From the NCBI RefSeq assembly GCF_024323335.1, contig NC_066579.1, forward strand, positions 253,015,575 through 253,079,574: a DNA stretch of 64,000 nt, read 5' to 3'. The position numbers and the translations under genes are program-made. The notes under the pieces are model-generated. The model did not search any database. It saw only the letters and a program-made list of their open reading frames with translations, and was not told where the DNA came from. The stretch is from Lathyrus oleraceus. Its lineage: Eukaryota; Streptophyta; Magnoliopsida; Fabales; Fabaceae. How positions within the stretch are numbered: position 1 is the stretch's first letter; every line of letters starts with the position of its first letter. This document shows positions 36,876 through 47,394 of the stretch, piece by piece.

Positions 36876-39800
36876 ATGGATCAAGTTCAGACGGAGTTGG
36901 CTGAGATGAGGGCGAACATGGCCCAGTTTATGACAATGATGCAAGGGGTTGCGCAAGGTCAGGAAGAGCTTAGAGCCCTGGTTCAGAGACAAGAGACCGT
37001 GATTCCGCAGTCCAACCGCGCGTCGCCGGTGGGCATACTTGTTCATGAGAATGTCAATGCTGCTGCTCCCGCCAATGACTACGTTGTGGGTGATGAGTTA
37101 AGGGGGATAAGAATCAACGGACAACCTCTTGCTGCAGAGACTGTCAATGCCAGAGCTACCCGGGCTCCGTTTCGTCATCCGGCTCCTATTGTTGATAGAC
37201 AAGAGGACATGTTCACGCTGCTGAGTGAAGATGATGAAGTGGCCGAAAGGGTTGAGGATAGGGATCGTAAAGTGGATGCCCTTGCTGAGAAGATTAGAGC
37301 CATGGAATGTCAGAATTCCCTGGGTTTTGATGTTACCAATATGGGGCTGGTAGAGGGGTTGAGGATCCCTTACAAATTCAAAGCACCTTCTTTCGACAAG
37401 TATAACGGTACTTCTTGCCCTCGCATCCATGTGCAGGCTTATTATCGGAAAATCTCTGCTTATACCGATGATGAAAAGATGTGGATGTATTTTTTCCAAG
37501 ATAGTCTATCTGGGGCTTCCTTGGATTGGTACATGGAACTGAAGAGAGATTCTATCCGATGCTGGAGGGATCTGGGTGAAGCCTTCTTGAGGCAGTATAA
37601 GCACAACATGGACATGGCGCCTAGCCGGACTCAGCTGCAGAGTCTTTGTCAGAAATCCGGAGAAAGCTTCAAGGAGTACGCCCAGAGGTGGCGTGAATTG
37701 GCTGCGAGAGTTCAAACCCCTATGCTGGAAAGGGAGTTAACTGATATGTTTATTGGCACGCTGCAGGGTGTCTTTATGGATCGAATGGGGAGCTGCCCAT
37801 TCGGTAGTTTTTCGGACGTGGTTATCTGTGGAGAGAGGACAGAGAGTTTGATCAAAGCTGGTAAGATTCAAGATGTTGGGTCCTCGTCGTCCAAGAAACC
37901 TTTTGCTGGGGCGCCTCGCCGGAGAGAGGGTGAAGCCAGTGCTGTTCAACACCGCAGAAATCCGAACAGAAATCAGTATCGTCAGGTTGCCGCCGTGACG
38001 ATTCCTGCACCTCAACAACGTCAACAACCGCAACAACAGAGGGTTCAACAACAAATGCCACAACAACAACAACAACAACAGCAACGTCCGTATCAGCCGA
38101 GGCAGAGGATGCCTGATCGACGTTTTGACCCTTTGCCAATGACCTATGCTGAGTTACTACCTGAGTTGCTCAGACTAGGGTTTGTCGAATTGAGAACTAT
38201 GGCGCCGTTGACAAAAATACCACCGGGGTACGATGCCAATGTGCGTTGTGACTTTCACTCTGGTGCACCGGGACACCACATTGAGAATTGCAGAGCTTTT
38301 CATCATAAAGTCCAGGACCTGATTGATGCCAAAACTATCAATTTTGCTTCTGTGCCAAATGTTGTAAGTAACCCTATGCCGCCGCATGGTGCACACCGAG
38401 TGAATATCATTGAAGGGGAAGAAGCTGAAAACTTGGTGGTTAGTGTTGATGAGATTCAGACTTCTTTGCTAGTTGTCAAGGGCCGTTTGCTGAATGGGGG
38501 TGTCTACCCGGGCTGTGACGAGGGCTGTATTGGTTGTGATGAATCTGAGAATGGTTGTGAACAGTTAAGGGCCGGTATCCAGGGTTTGATGGATGAAGGC
38601 TGTTTGCAGTTCAGTCGGGCTGTCAGAGATCGTGGTTCAGTGTCAACGGTCACTATCTTTTTCAAACCGTCTGAAGGACGTGGTCAGAGGGTTAGTGCGC
38701 CTACAACGAGTGGTACTCCTGTTACCATTTCTGCACCAGTAAATGCCAGTAATCCAACTACCATTGTTGCGCCAGTCAGAAGGGCTGTTGATACTCGGGC
38801 TGTTCCGTGGAAATATGACAACGCCTACCGTAGTAACCGAAGGGCTGAGAATCAGACCAGACCAGGTAATCAAGTGCCTGTGACAATCAGTGTACCCAGT
38901 AGAGCTCCTGTAGTGAGTGCAAATCCAGTTGTGGACAATGTCGGGGGACCAGGAGGCTTTACTCGCAGTGGACGTCTGTTTGCTCCACAACCGTTAAGAG
39001 ATAACAACGCCGAGGCTCTTGCCAAGGCTAAGGGCAAACAGACTGTGGTTGACGAAGAACACGCTCAGAAGGAGGTACTTGAGGGTTCGTTTGAAAAGGA
39101 CGTGGAGGAGTTCATGAAAATTATTAAGAAGAGTGACTACAAGATTGTAGATCAGCTTAACCAGACTCCGTCCAAGATTTCAATACTTTGTTTGCTGCTG
39201 TGCTCTGAGGCACATCGTAACGCCTTGTTGAAGATGCTAAATATGGCGTATGTACCTCAAGAGATTTCCGTCAACCAACTGGAGGGTGTGATTGCCAACG
39301 TGAGTACCAGGCATGGTTTAGGGTTCACTGACCTAGACTTGACGCCTGAGGGACGTAATCATAATAAGGCCTTGCATATCACCATGGAATGCAAGGGTGC
39401 TGTTTTGTCTCACGTGTTGGTAGACACCGGCTCGTCGCTCAATGTCTTACCTAAGCAAATTCTGAAGAAGATATCTGTTGAAGGGGTTGTGCTTACTCCG
39501 AGTGACCTGATAGTTCGTGCATTCGACGGATCCAAACGTTTTGTGTTTGGTGAAGTTACCTTGCCGGTGAAGATAGGTCCGGAGGTCTTTGATATCATCT
39601 TCTATGTTATGGACATTCAGCCCGCGTACAATTGTTTGTTGGGGCGTCCGTGGATTCATGCAGCATGGGCAGTTTCGTCAACTCTCCACCAAAAGCTCAA
39701 GTATGTCTGGAACGGTCAGATTATGACTGTGTGCGGCGAAGAAGATATTCTGGTGAGTCACCTATCCTCTTTCAAATATGTAGAGGTGGATGGCGAGATT

Positions 39801-40202
39801 CACGAAACTTTATGCCAGGCATTTGAGATTGTTGCTCTCGAGAGGGTGGCGTTTGTTGATCAGAGGAAGCCGGGTGCTTCGATTGTTTCGTATAAGCAGG
39901 CCAAGGAGGTTGTTGACTCTGGCAAGGCTGAAGGCTGGGGCAAGATGGTGGATTTGCCGGTCAAAAAGGATAAGTTTGCTATTGGCTATCAACCTTTGCA
40001 AGCGGAGCAGGGTGTACAAGCAGGTCCGAGTACCTTTACCAGCGCTGGGCTGATGAATCACGGCGACGTCTTTGCGGTCGGTAGTGAAGATGGTGACAGT
40101 GATTGTGATCTCGACAACTGGGTTCGCCCATGTGCACCAGGGGAAGTGATCAACAACTGGACGACAGAAGATGTGGTCCAAGTTACTCTTCAAACAGAGT
40201 AA
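36876..40202 (+). CDS. Element B gag-protease polyprotein (intact, 1108 aa)
   Basis: Capsid/nucleocapsid and protease of the element, acting in cytoplasmic virus-like particles. The start is the first in-frame ATG (MDQVQTELAEM); a longer reading from 36810 would need a GTG start, unlikely in a plant. Order: N-terminal coiled segment; capsid region ~167-320 (FDKYNGTSCPRIH, SLSGASLDWYMELKR, GESFKEYAQRWRELA); Gln-rich linker ~379-404; zinc-knuckle-like CDFHSGAPGHHIENC (Cys458, His461, His467, Cys472); a Cys cluster at 547, 551, 554 and 561; aspartic protease with Asp-Thr-Gly at 850 and LLGRPW near 922. The stop is TAA at 40200. In spliced RNA the last codon is split at 40198 and translation runs into pol, so splicing could set the Gag-Pro to Pol ratio. 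Confidence 0.93.
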   Translation: MDQVQTELAEMRANMAQFMTMMQGVAQGQEELRALVQRQETVIPQSNRASPVGILVHENVNAAAPANDYVVGDELRGIRINGQPLAAETVNARATRAPFRHPAPIVDRQEDMFTLLSEDDEVAERVEDRDRKVDALAEKIRAMECQNSLGFDVTNMGLVEGLRIPYKFKAPSFDKYNGTSCPRIHVQAYYRKISAYTDDEKMWMYFFQDSLSGASLDWYMELKRDSIRCWRDLGEAFLRQYKHNMDMAPSRTQLQSLCQKSGESFKEYAQRWRELAARVQTPMLERELTDMFIGTLQGVFMDRMGSCPFGSFSDVVICGERTESLIKAGKIQDVGSSSSKKPFAGAPRRREGEASAVQHRRNPNRNQYRQVAAVTIPAPQQRQQPQQQRVQQQMPQQQQQQQQRPYQPRQRMPDRRFDPLPMTYAELLPELLRLGFVELRTMAPLTKIPPGYDANVRCDFHSGAPGHHIENCRAFHHKVQDLIDAKTINFASVPNVVSNPMPPHGAHRVNIIEGEEAENLVVSVDEIQTSLLVVKGRLLNGGVYPGCDEGCIGCDESENGCEQLRAGIQGLMDEGCLQFSRAVRDRGSVSTVTIFFKPSEGRGQRVSAPTTSGTPVTISAPVNASNPTTIVAPVRRAVDTRAVPWKYDNAYRSNRRAENQTRPGNQVPVTISVPSRAPVVSANPVVDNVGGPGGFTRSGRLFAPQPLRDNNAEALAKAKGKQTVVDEEHAQKEVLEGSFEKDVEEFMKIIKKSDYKIVDQLNQTPSKISILCLLLCSEAHRNALLKMLNMAYVPQEISVNQLEGVIANVSTRHGLGFTDLDLTPEGRNHNKALHITMECKGAVLSHVLVDTGSSLNVLPKQILKKISVEGVVLTPSDLIVRAFDGSKRFVFGEVTLPVKIGPEVFDIIFYVMDIQPAYNCLLGRPWIHAAWAVSSTLHQKLKYVWNGQIMTVCGEEDILVSHLSSFKYVEVDGEIHETLCQAFEIVALERVAFVDQRKPGASIVSYKQAKEVVDSGKAEGWGKMVDLPVKKDKFAIGYQPLQAEQGVQAGPSTFTSAGLMNHGDVFAVGSEDGDSDCDLDNWVRPCAPGEVINNWTTEDVVQVTLQTE

Positions 40203-40443
40203 TTTTCTTTTGTTTTTTCATTCTGCACAAAACCCTACGTTCTGCCCAAGACGTAGTGGTTCATTGTAGGGCCTTAGCATGTTTTCAATGATTATCATTA
40301 ATAAAGGACGTTTTGCAAACAATTTTGTGATCCATGTCTTTCTATTTTTGTTTTCATTTTTCAGAAAAAATAAAAATGGCAATGTTTTTGTTTTTGTGAC
40401 TTTATTGAACTCCTTTTTCTAAAACAAAGCATTAAACATGCAG
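40199..40443 (+). other. Element B intron between protease and RT (245 nt)
   Basis: Donor A/GTAATT at 40199 and acceptor ATGCAG at 40443; T-rich with TTTTGTTTTTGT tracts. Removal joins GA to A and keeps the frame open through Ser-Asp-Leu-Met into RT (phase 2). Elements C and E have the same borders and phase. Ogre elements are known for an intron at this position; splicing of this copy is inferred. Confidence 0.78.
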
Positions 40444-40453
40444 AAGTGATCTT

Positions 40454-43400
40454 ATGGCATCCACTATGAACAGTTCTGTTATGGCTCAGTATGATTTCGA
40501 CAATCCCATCTACCAAGCTGAAGAGGAGAGTGAGGAAGACTGTGAACTCCCTAAAGAATTGGTTAGATTGTTGAAGCAAGAGGAAAGGGTCATCCAACCT
40601 CATCAGGAAGAGTTGGAGATTGTGAATCTTGGTACTGAGGACGCCAGAAGAGATATTAAGATGGGGGCTACTTTGAAGACAGAGGTCAAGAGCAGGTTGA
40701 TTGAGATGCTGAGAGAGTATGTGGAGATATTCGCCTGGTCTTATCAAGATATGCCTGGGTTGGATACTGATATTGTGGTGCATAGACTACCTCTCAGAGA
40801 AGAGTGTCCTTCGGTCAAGCAGAAGCTTCGCAGAACTAGTCCTGATATGGTTGTGAAAATCAAGGAAGAGGTTAAGAAGCAGTTCGATGCTGGTTTCTTG
40901 TCAGTGACAACTTATCCCCCGTGGGTGGCCAACATCGTTCCCGTGCCGAAGAAGGATGGCAAAGTCAGAATGTGTGTTGATTACCGGGATCTGAACAGAG
41001 CGAGTCCGAAAGATGATTTCCCATTACCTCACATTGATGTATTGGTTGATAATACGACTCAATCCTCGGTATTCTCTTTCATGGACGATTTTTCTGGCTA
41101 TAATCAGATCAAGATGGTGCCAGAAGACATGGAAAAGACGACATTCATTACACCTTGGGGCACGTTCTGCTATAAGGTGATGCCATTTGGGCTGAAGAAT
41201 GCCGGTGCTACCTATCAGAGGGCTATGACGACTCTCTTTCATGACATGATGCACAAAGAGATCGAAGTGTACGTGGATGATATGATTGCGAAGTCGCAAA
41301 CAGAAGAGGAGCACCTAGTTAATTTGCGGAAGTTGTTCGACAGACTGAGAAAGTTCAAACTAAGGCTGAATCCAAACAAGTGTACGTTTGGGGTGAGATC
41401 AGAGAAGCTGTTAGGCTTCATTGTCAGCGAGAAAGGGATTGAGGTTGATCCAGCAAAAGTCAAAGCTATTCAAGAAATGCCTGAACCGAAAACAGAAAAG
41501 CAGGTTCGTGCGTTTTTAGGGAGATTGAACTACATTGCAAGGTTTGTATCTCACCTAACTGCCACGTGTGAACCAATATTCAAATTGCTGAGGAAGAATC
41601 AAGCAATCAGGTGGAACGATGATTGTTAGAAAGCTTTTGACAAGATAAAAGAGTATTTACAGAAACCTCCAATCCTGATTCCTCCCGTTCCAGGGAGACC
41701 TCTGATAATGTACCTGTCAGTGACTGAGAACTCGATGGGGTGTGTATTGGGACAGCATGACGAGTCTGGTCGAAAAGAGCATGCCATATACTACCTTAGC
41801 AAAAAGTTTACCGACTGTGAAATCAAATATTCACAGCTTGAGAAAACTTGCTGTGCTTTGGCCTGGGCTGCTCGCCGACTGAGGCAGTATATGTTGAACC
41901 ATACTACCTTGTTGATTTCTAAGATGGATCCAGTGAAATACATCTTTGAGAAGCCGGCTCTCACCGGACGTGTTGCCCGTTGGCAAATGATTTTAACAGA
42001 ATATGATATTCAGTACACGTTGCAGAAGGCCATCAAAGGTAGTGTTTTATCAGACTATCTCGCCGAACAGCCGATCGAAGATTATCAGCCGATGATGTTT
42101 GAATTTCCTGATGAAGACATCATGTATCTTAAGATGAAAGATTGTGAAGAGCCTCTTGTCGAGGAAGGACCGGATCCTGATGACAAGTGGACATTGATGT
42201 TCGATGGGGCTGTGAATGTAAATGGTAACGGTGTTGGTGCAGTGTTGATCAATCCGAAAGGTGCTCATATACCCTTTTCTGCCAGATTGACTTTTGACAT
42301 CACCAATAATGAGGCTGAGTATGAGGCTTGTATCATGGGGATAGAAGAAGCCATCGATCTGAGGATCAAAACGCTCAACATCTATGGAGATTCCGCTCTA
42401 GTGATCAATCAGGTCAATGGAGATTGGAATACGAACCAACCGCATTTGATTCCGTATCGAGATTACACTAGAAGAATACTGACGTTCTTCAAGAAGGTGA
42501 AGTTGTATCATGTCCCCCGGGATGAGAATCAAATGGCTGATGCCTTGGCTACTTTGTCGTCCATGATCAAAGTTCATTGGTGGAATCATGTGCCACATGT
42601 TGCGGTGAATCGACTCGAGAGGCCTGCGTATGTGTTTGCAGCCGAGTCTGTTGTGATTGATGAGAAGCCGTGGTATTATGATATCAAGAACTTCCTCAAG
42701 AGCCAGGAGTATCCTGAAGGTGCGTCAAAGAATGACAAGAAAACCCTGAGAAGGCTAGCTGGAAGCTTTTATTTGAATCAGGATGATGTGCTGTATAAGA
42801 GGAACTTTGACACGGTCTTGCTCAGATGCGTGGATAGACACGAAGCAGACATGTTGATGCAGGAAGTGCATGAAGGTTCGTTTGGTACCCATGCTAGTGG
42901 TCATGCAATGTCCAAGAAATTGTTGAGAGCCGGTTATTACTGGATGACTATGGAATCCGATTGCTTCAAATATGCTCGGAAGTGCCATAAGTGTCAAATT
43001 TATGCTGATAAGGTGCATGTACCACCAAGCCCTCTGAATGTCATGAATTCGCCTTGGCCATTCGCGATGTGGGGCATTGATATGATTGGGAAGATTGAGC
43101 CTACTGCTTCTAATGGACATCGCTTCATCTTGGTCACGATTGATTACTTCACCAAGTGGGTGGAAGCAGCTTCCTATGCTAATGTTACCAAACAAGTGGT
43201 TGCCCGGTTTATCAAGAAGGAAATCATATGTCGTTATGGGGTTCCTGAGAGGATCATTACTGATAATGGTTCGAATCTCAATAACAAGATGATGAAAGAG
43301 TTGTGTAAAGATTTCAAGATTGAACATCACAATTCTTCTCCTTACAGACCGAAGATGAATGGTGTTGTAGAGGCGACAAACAAGAATATCAAGAAGATTG

Positions 43401-43921
43401 TGCAGAAGATGGTCGTGACGTACAAGGATTGGCATGAGATGCTGCCTTTCGCTTTGCATGGGTACCGTACCTCAGTACGTACGTCGACCGGGGCAACCCC
43501 GTACTCCCTTGTGTATGGTATGGAAGCAGTCCTACCAGTTGAAGTGGAGATCCCTTCTCTGAGAGTCTTGCTAGATGTCAAGCTGGATGAAGCCGAGTGG
43601 ATTCGGACAAGGTTTAATGAGTTGAGTCTTATCGAGGAGAGACGGCTAGCAGCTGTGTGCCATGGGCAGTTGTATCAGAGAAGGATGAAGAGAGCCTTTG
43701 ATCAGAAAGTGCATCCTCGGAGCTATCAAGCTGGTGATCTAGTTTTGAAGAGGATCCTTCCTCCCGGTACAGATAACAGGGGCAAGTGGACTCCTAATTA
43801 TGAAGGTCCATATGTTGTGAAGAAGGTCTTCTCCGGTGGAGCCTTGATGCTTACAACTATGGATGGTGAAGATTTTCCGTCCCCTGTTAACTCAGATGTA
43901 GTCAAAAAATACTTCGCGTAA
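40454..43921 (+). pseudogene. Element B pol (RT - RNase H - second RNase H - integrase), one nonsense codon
   Basis: Residues are counted from the ATG at 40454; in spliced RNA the frame starts at 40444. RT region ~100-390 with PVPKKDGKVRMCVDYRDLN and YVDD at 273-276. A TAG at codon 392 (41627-41629) replaces CAG, seen as Gln in element C. The first RNase H (~395-530) lacks the usual first catalytic Asp (SVTENSMGCVLG). The second, archaeal-type RNase H starts near Asp584 (MFDGAVNVNGNG). Integrase has a zinc region from His796 with CHKCQ, then the core Asp876, Asp937 and Glu973, with D-60-D-35-E spacing. The tail EGPYVVKKVFSGGAL ends in KKYFA. Apart from the one stop it is open over 1155 codons. 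Dual RNase H is a Tat-lineage trait. Confidence 0.93.
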
Positions 43922-43930
43922 ATTGACCCG

Positions 43931-44125
43931 CTGGACAAAAAGAATAAAAGAGTCCAGGCAAAAAAGGGCATCCCGGCGAACCAAAAAAACAGAAAGAAAA
44001 GGTTCGGGCAAAAGTTAGGGATAAAAAGGAAAAGAATTTGTACACCCGGTAAGTCGAAAACCTGCAAGGGCGGCTTAGGCAAAAATGGGTATCCCGGTGG
44101 ATTGAAAACCCGCAAGGGCAATCCA
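43931..44125 (+). other. Post-pol hairpin array of element B
   Basis: Four hairpins, each followed by GGCAAAA. They are 43931-43957 (CTGGAC/GTCCAG), 43977-44006 (CGAACC/GGTTCG), 44050-44077 (TAAGTCG/CGGCTTA) and 44098-44125 (TGGATTG/CAATCCA). The last two share a finer design: 7-bp stem, AAAA on the 5' side only, CCY/GGG tip and the GNRA loop GCAA. The array begins 10 bp after the pol stop. Equivalent rows occur in C, F and, decayed, D. Confidence 0.8.
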
Positions 44126-45894
44126 GGCAAAAGAGGGATTAGAGCGAAGACTACAGTCTGAGTTATCTGTACTACATCGCGCTTCGTCGTCTGCCATCTC
44201 GAAAGATGTGATCAGTCCAGTCATTCTTCTCAGAAAGCAAGGGATTGGGAGGAAAATTGATGATCTGTGAGTTATAACAGAATTGGGAAATAGTGGATGT
44301 CGTGTTCACATTGCCATTAGGATAGATTTTTCCTTTTGTGCGCAATTACCTCTTTCTAGGAATTGCTTCCCAATGCATTCGCCTTTTCAGGCCCATTTTC
44401 AATCAATAAAAGTCGTTATTCAGATAAATAGCTCTCTTGTTTTTATTTTTACTGTTTTGTTTGCAAAAACGTCCGAATTTTTGATAAACATTGCATATAA
44501 AAACATGAAGGCTAAACAATAACGTGCTGAAAGATAAAACATTTGAAAATCATTTTAAATGTTGAGGACACTTGAGCGTATCTTGTCCATGCGAACCCCT
44601 GGGGCCTGTTTTGTTGTGCTGTTTTGCAGGTTGTCATCTGTGAGGACGATTCCACAGCAGATATTTCTCCAGCAAGTACGAGAGCTTTCAGAGCTATTCT
44701 CTCATGCAGAGACGCCTGTGGATAGTGCTTTCTATCCCCAGCAGCTTTGAGGTATTGCCTATCCCCAGCAGGCCTGAAAGTGGGTTTGTTCCCCAGCCAT
44801 TATTTCCCCAGTTGAGATCCCCACTGAGTTGGAAAGAAGTTATATCCCCAGCGGAGGTGTCAGTTGGAATGATGCTTTTCCCAACAGTCGGGCTTGAAGT
44901 ACTGTTATCCCCAGCGTAGTCATGAGCGCCTTTCCCCAACAGGGTTGTGGATGTCCGTCCCCAGCAGGGCCTGGTATCACTTTCCCACCAGAGTTATGCT
45001 CTTTCTCAGCAGAGTGGTGTGTTACCCCCAACAGAGTGGCTTTCCCTAGCAGATCTCCCAAGTAGGGGTTTGTGTTGATAATTTTCCTCAGCGAGTCCCC
45101 GAGTGGATCAGGTCCGTTGAAGATTATCTCCAGCAGTTATCCTACCTGTGGATTGAATGAGTTTCCCCAGCGGAGTAGCATTTATTTCCCAAAGCAGAGT
45201 TTATCCTACCTGTGGATTGACGGCTCTCCCCAATGAAGTCGCCTGGTTTGCTCCCCAAGTCGCCTGGTTTATTCCCCAGCGAGTTGTTTTGTTACTCCTC
45301 AGCAAAGTCGCATTGTTTGTTTCCCCAAGCGGAGTCACCGAGTGGATTGGTTATGAAGGATGTCCCTAACGGAGTCTATCCTTTCCCCAGCAACAGTGTT
45401 ATTTCTCCAACACGAGTGAGAAGTCGATGCTCTCCCCGCAGAGTATTCCTTAAGAAGAGTCTCCCCGTAGAGTTGGAGTATCTGATCTTTTGGCTCCCCA
45501 GCCGGAGTTCATCATTTTGCATTTTGCATATAGTGATCATCGCATCCTCAAAAATCGCGTAGCATTCCTATTCAATATGGAGCATTACGCCATAGAAAAA
45601 TTCAAACATATGCATTCATGTGTTAACCATCAGACCATATCCCCGGCAGAGGCGGATCTTTGTTCAATATCTATACGGCACATTTGCTACAGTTGCTCCT
45701 GATAGCATTCAGGATTGGTACCCCCCAGAGAGGTTTATGTCCTCATCCGTTGGTGAAGGAAAGTCCGTTTCTCCCCAGTGAGACCCTAGCAAGTGTTTAG
45801 CCTTGCCCCGACATATGTAGATGTCATCTGGTGATACTGGTCAGTGTCATGTTAGCACCTGCATGTGTTATTTTTTTGGTGTCGGTACACACCA
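44126..45894 (+). other. Element B 3' UTR, first part, with CCCCAGC-rich degenerate repeats
   Basis: No conserved coding frame. From ~44720 to 45790 the sequence is a loose series of short segments built on TTCCCCAGCAGAGT, with irregular spacing. Element C has the same type of sequence in its truncated 3' UTR. Short open frames here are not supported. Confidence 0.6.
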
Positions 45895-47200
45895 TCTTTC
45901 GGTGTCGGTAAACATCGAGTCCTACCCTAGTCATTCGTTAATGTCTGGTCTTCTTTTGATGTCGGTAAACATCATCTTTCGATGTTCGTAATACCCTCCC
46001 CAGAGGTCACCTCTCCGTTGGTTTCGATAAATGTTGAGTTTTTTCTATTCGTCCGTGGACGTCTAGTTTAATTATCCCCAATAAGGGTCACCTCTCCGTT
46101 GGTGTCGATAAACGTCGAGTTTTTCCTATGCGTCCGTTGACGTATAGTTGCTTGTTCCCCACAGATCATTTGTTAATGGCTGTTGATCCCCACAGGGTTA
46201 CCTCTCTGTTGGTTTCGATAAACGATGAGTTTTTCCCAATCGTTCGTTGATGATTGGTTGTGTTCACCTTTCCCCAAGCAGAGCAGTTCTCCTCTCCGTT
46301 GGTGTCAATAAACGTTGAGTTTTTCCCAGTCGTCCGTTGACGTTTGGCTGAGTTATATTTCCTCTCCCCAGAAGAGTTACCTCTCCGTTGGTTTCGATAA
46401 ACGTCGAGTTTTTCCTATTCGTCCGTCGACGTATAGTTGTACCCTTCCCCTCAGAGTTACCTTTCCGTTGGTTTCGATAAACGTCGAGTTTTTCTCATTC
46501 GTCCGTTGACGTCTGATTGTATATCCTATTCCCCAGGCATTCATTAATGTCTGGTCGATCCTCAGTTAGAGTTCCCCAGTAGAGTCGTCGGTAAACGTCC
46601 TGTCTGGTCACCTTTCTCCGTTGGTGTCGATAAACATCGAGCGTCTCCTTTCTCCGTTGGTGTCGATAAACGTCGAGCTTCTCCTTCTCCGTTGGTGTCG
46701 ATAAACGTCGAGCTTCTCCCGTTCGTCCGTTGACGTCTGGTCGAGTCTTCCCATTCATCAGTTGATGTCTGGTCACCTCTCCGTTGGTTTTGGTAAACGT
46801 CGAGTTTTTCCTGGTCGTCCCCCAGTAGAGTTACCTCTCCGTTGGTTTTGATAAACGTCGAGTTTTTCCTAGTTGTCCGTTGACATCCAAATGTATTCTG
46901 CTCTTCCCCAGTAGGGTCTCCTTCTCCGTTGGTGTCGATAAACGTCGAGCTTCTCCCTTTCGTCCGTTGACGTCTGGTCGAGTCTTCCCATTCATCCGTT
47001 GATGTCTGGTTACCTCTCCGTTGGTTTTGGTAAACGTCGAGTTTTTCCTAGTTGCCCGTTGACATCTAGGTGTATTTTCCCCGCAGTCATCCGTTGATGT
47101 CTGTTACCTCTCCGTTGGTTTCAGTAAACGTCGAGTTTTTCCTAGTCGTCCGTTGACGTCTGGTTGTGATTTCTATTCCCATTCATCGTCTTCCGATGTC
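45895..47200 (+). repeat. Element B 3' UTR tandem repeat array
   Basis: About fourteen irregular copies of a unit containing CTCTCCGTTGGTGTCGATAA, ACGTCGAGTTTTTCC and CGTCCGTTGACGTCTGGT. The ATAAACGTCGAG core or a near variant recurs near 46028, 46108, 46218, 46309, 46398, 46479, 46630, 46665, 46702, 46793, 46850, 46937, 47029 and 47125, with spacing of 35-150 bp. It is unrelated to the D repeat, which fits the known hypervariability of this region. Confidence 0.85.
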
Positions 47201-47382
47201 TGGATGAGGCTGTACCTTTGAGAAAAAATCAAAATCCCCAGTAATAAATATCAGATCCCAGTTGAAGTTACTGTCGGATCCCCACAGTGTGCAAATTTCT
47301 ACGGTTCTTCGGTATTCAATCCCTGTTTACCCTGAAAGTCTGACAGCCGTTGCTCTCATCCGTTCGGGTTCCCAGTTGATTG

Positions 47383-47394
47383 AATAGGGGCAGC
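47383..47394 (+). other. Element B polypurine tract (putative)
   Basis: AATAGGGGCAGC immediately before the 3' LTR start. It is the only purine-rich tract at the required place, though short and interrupted. Confidence 0.5.

Noticed and set aside
45895..47200. Regularly spaced repeats resembling a CRISPR array
   Set aside because: Spacing is irregular, repeats are degenerate and the array is inside a plant retrotransposon 3' UTR.
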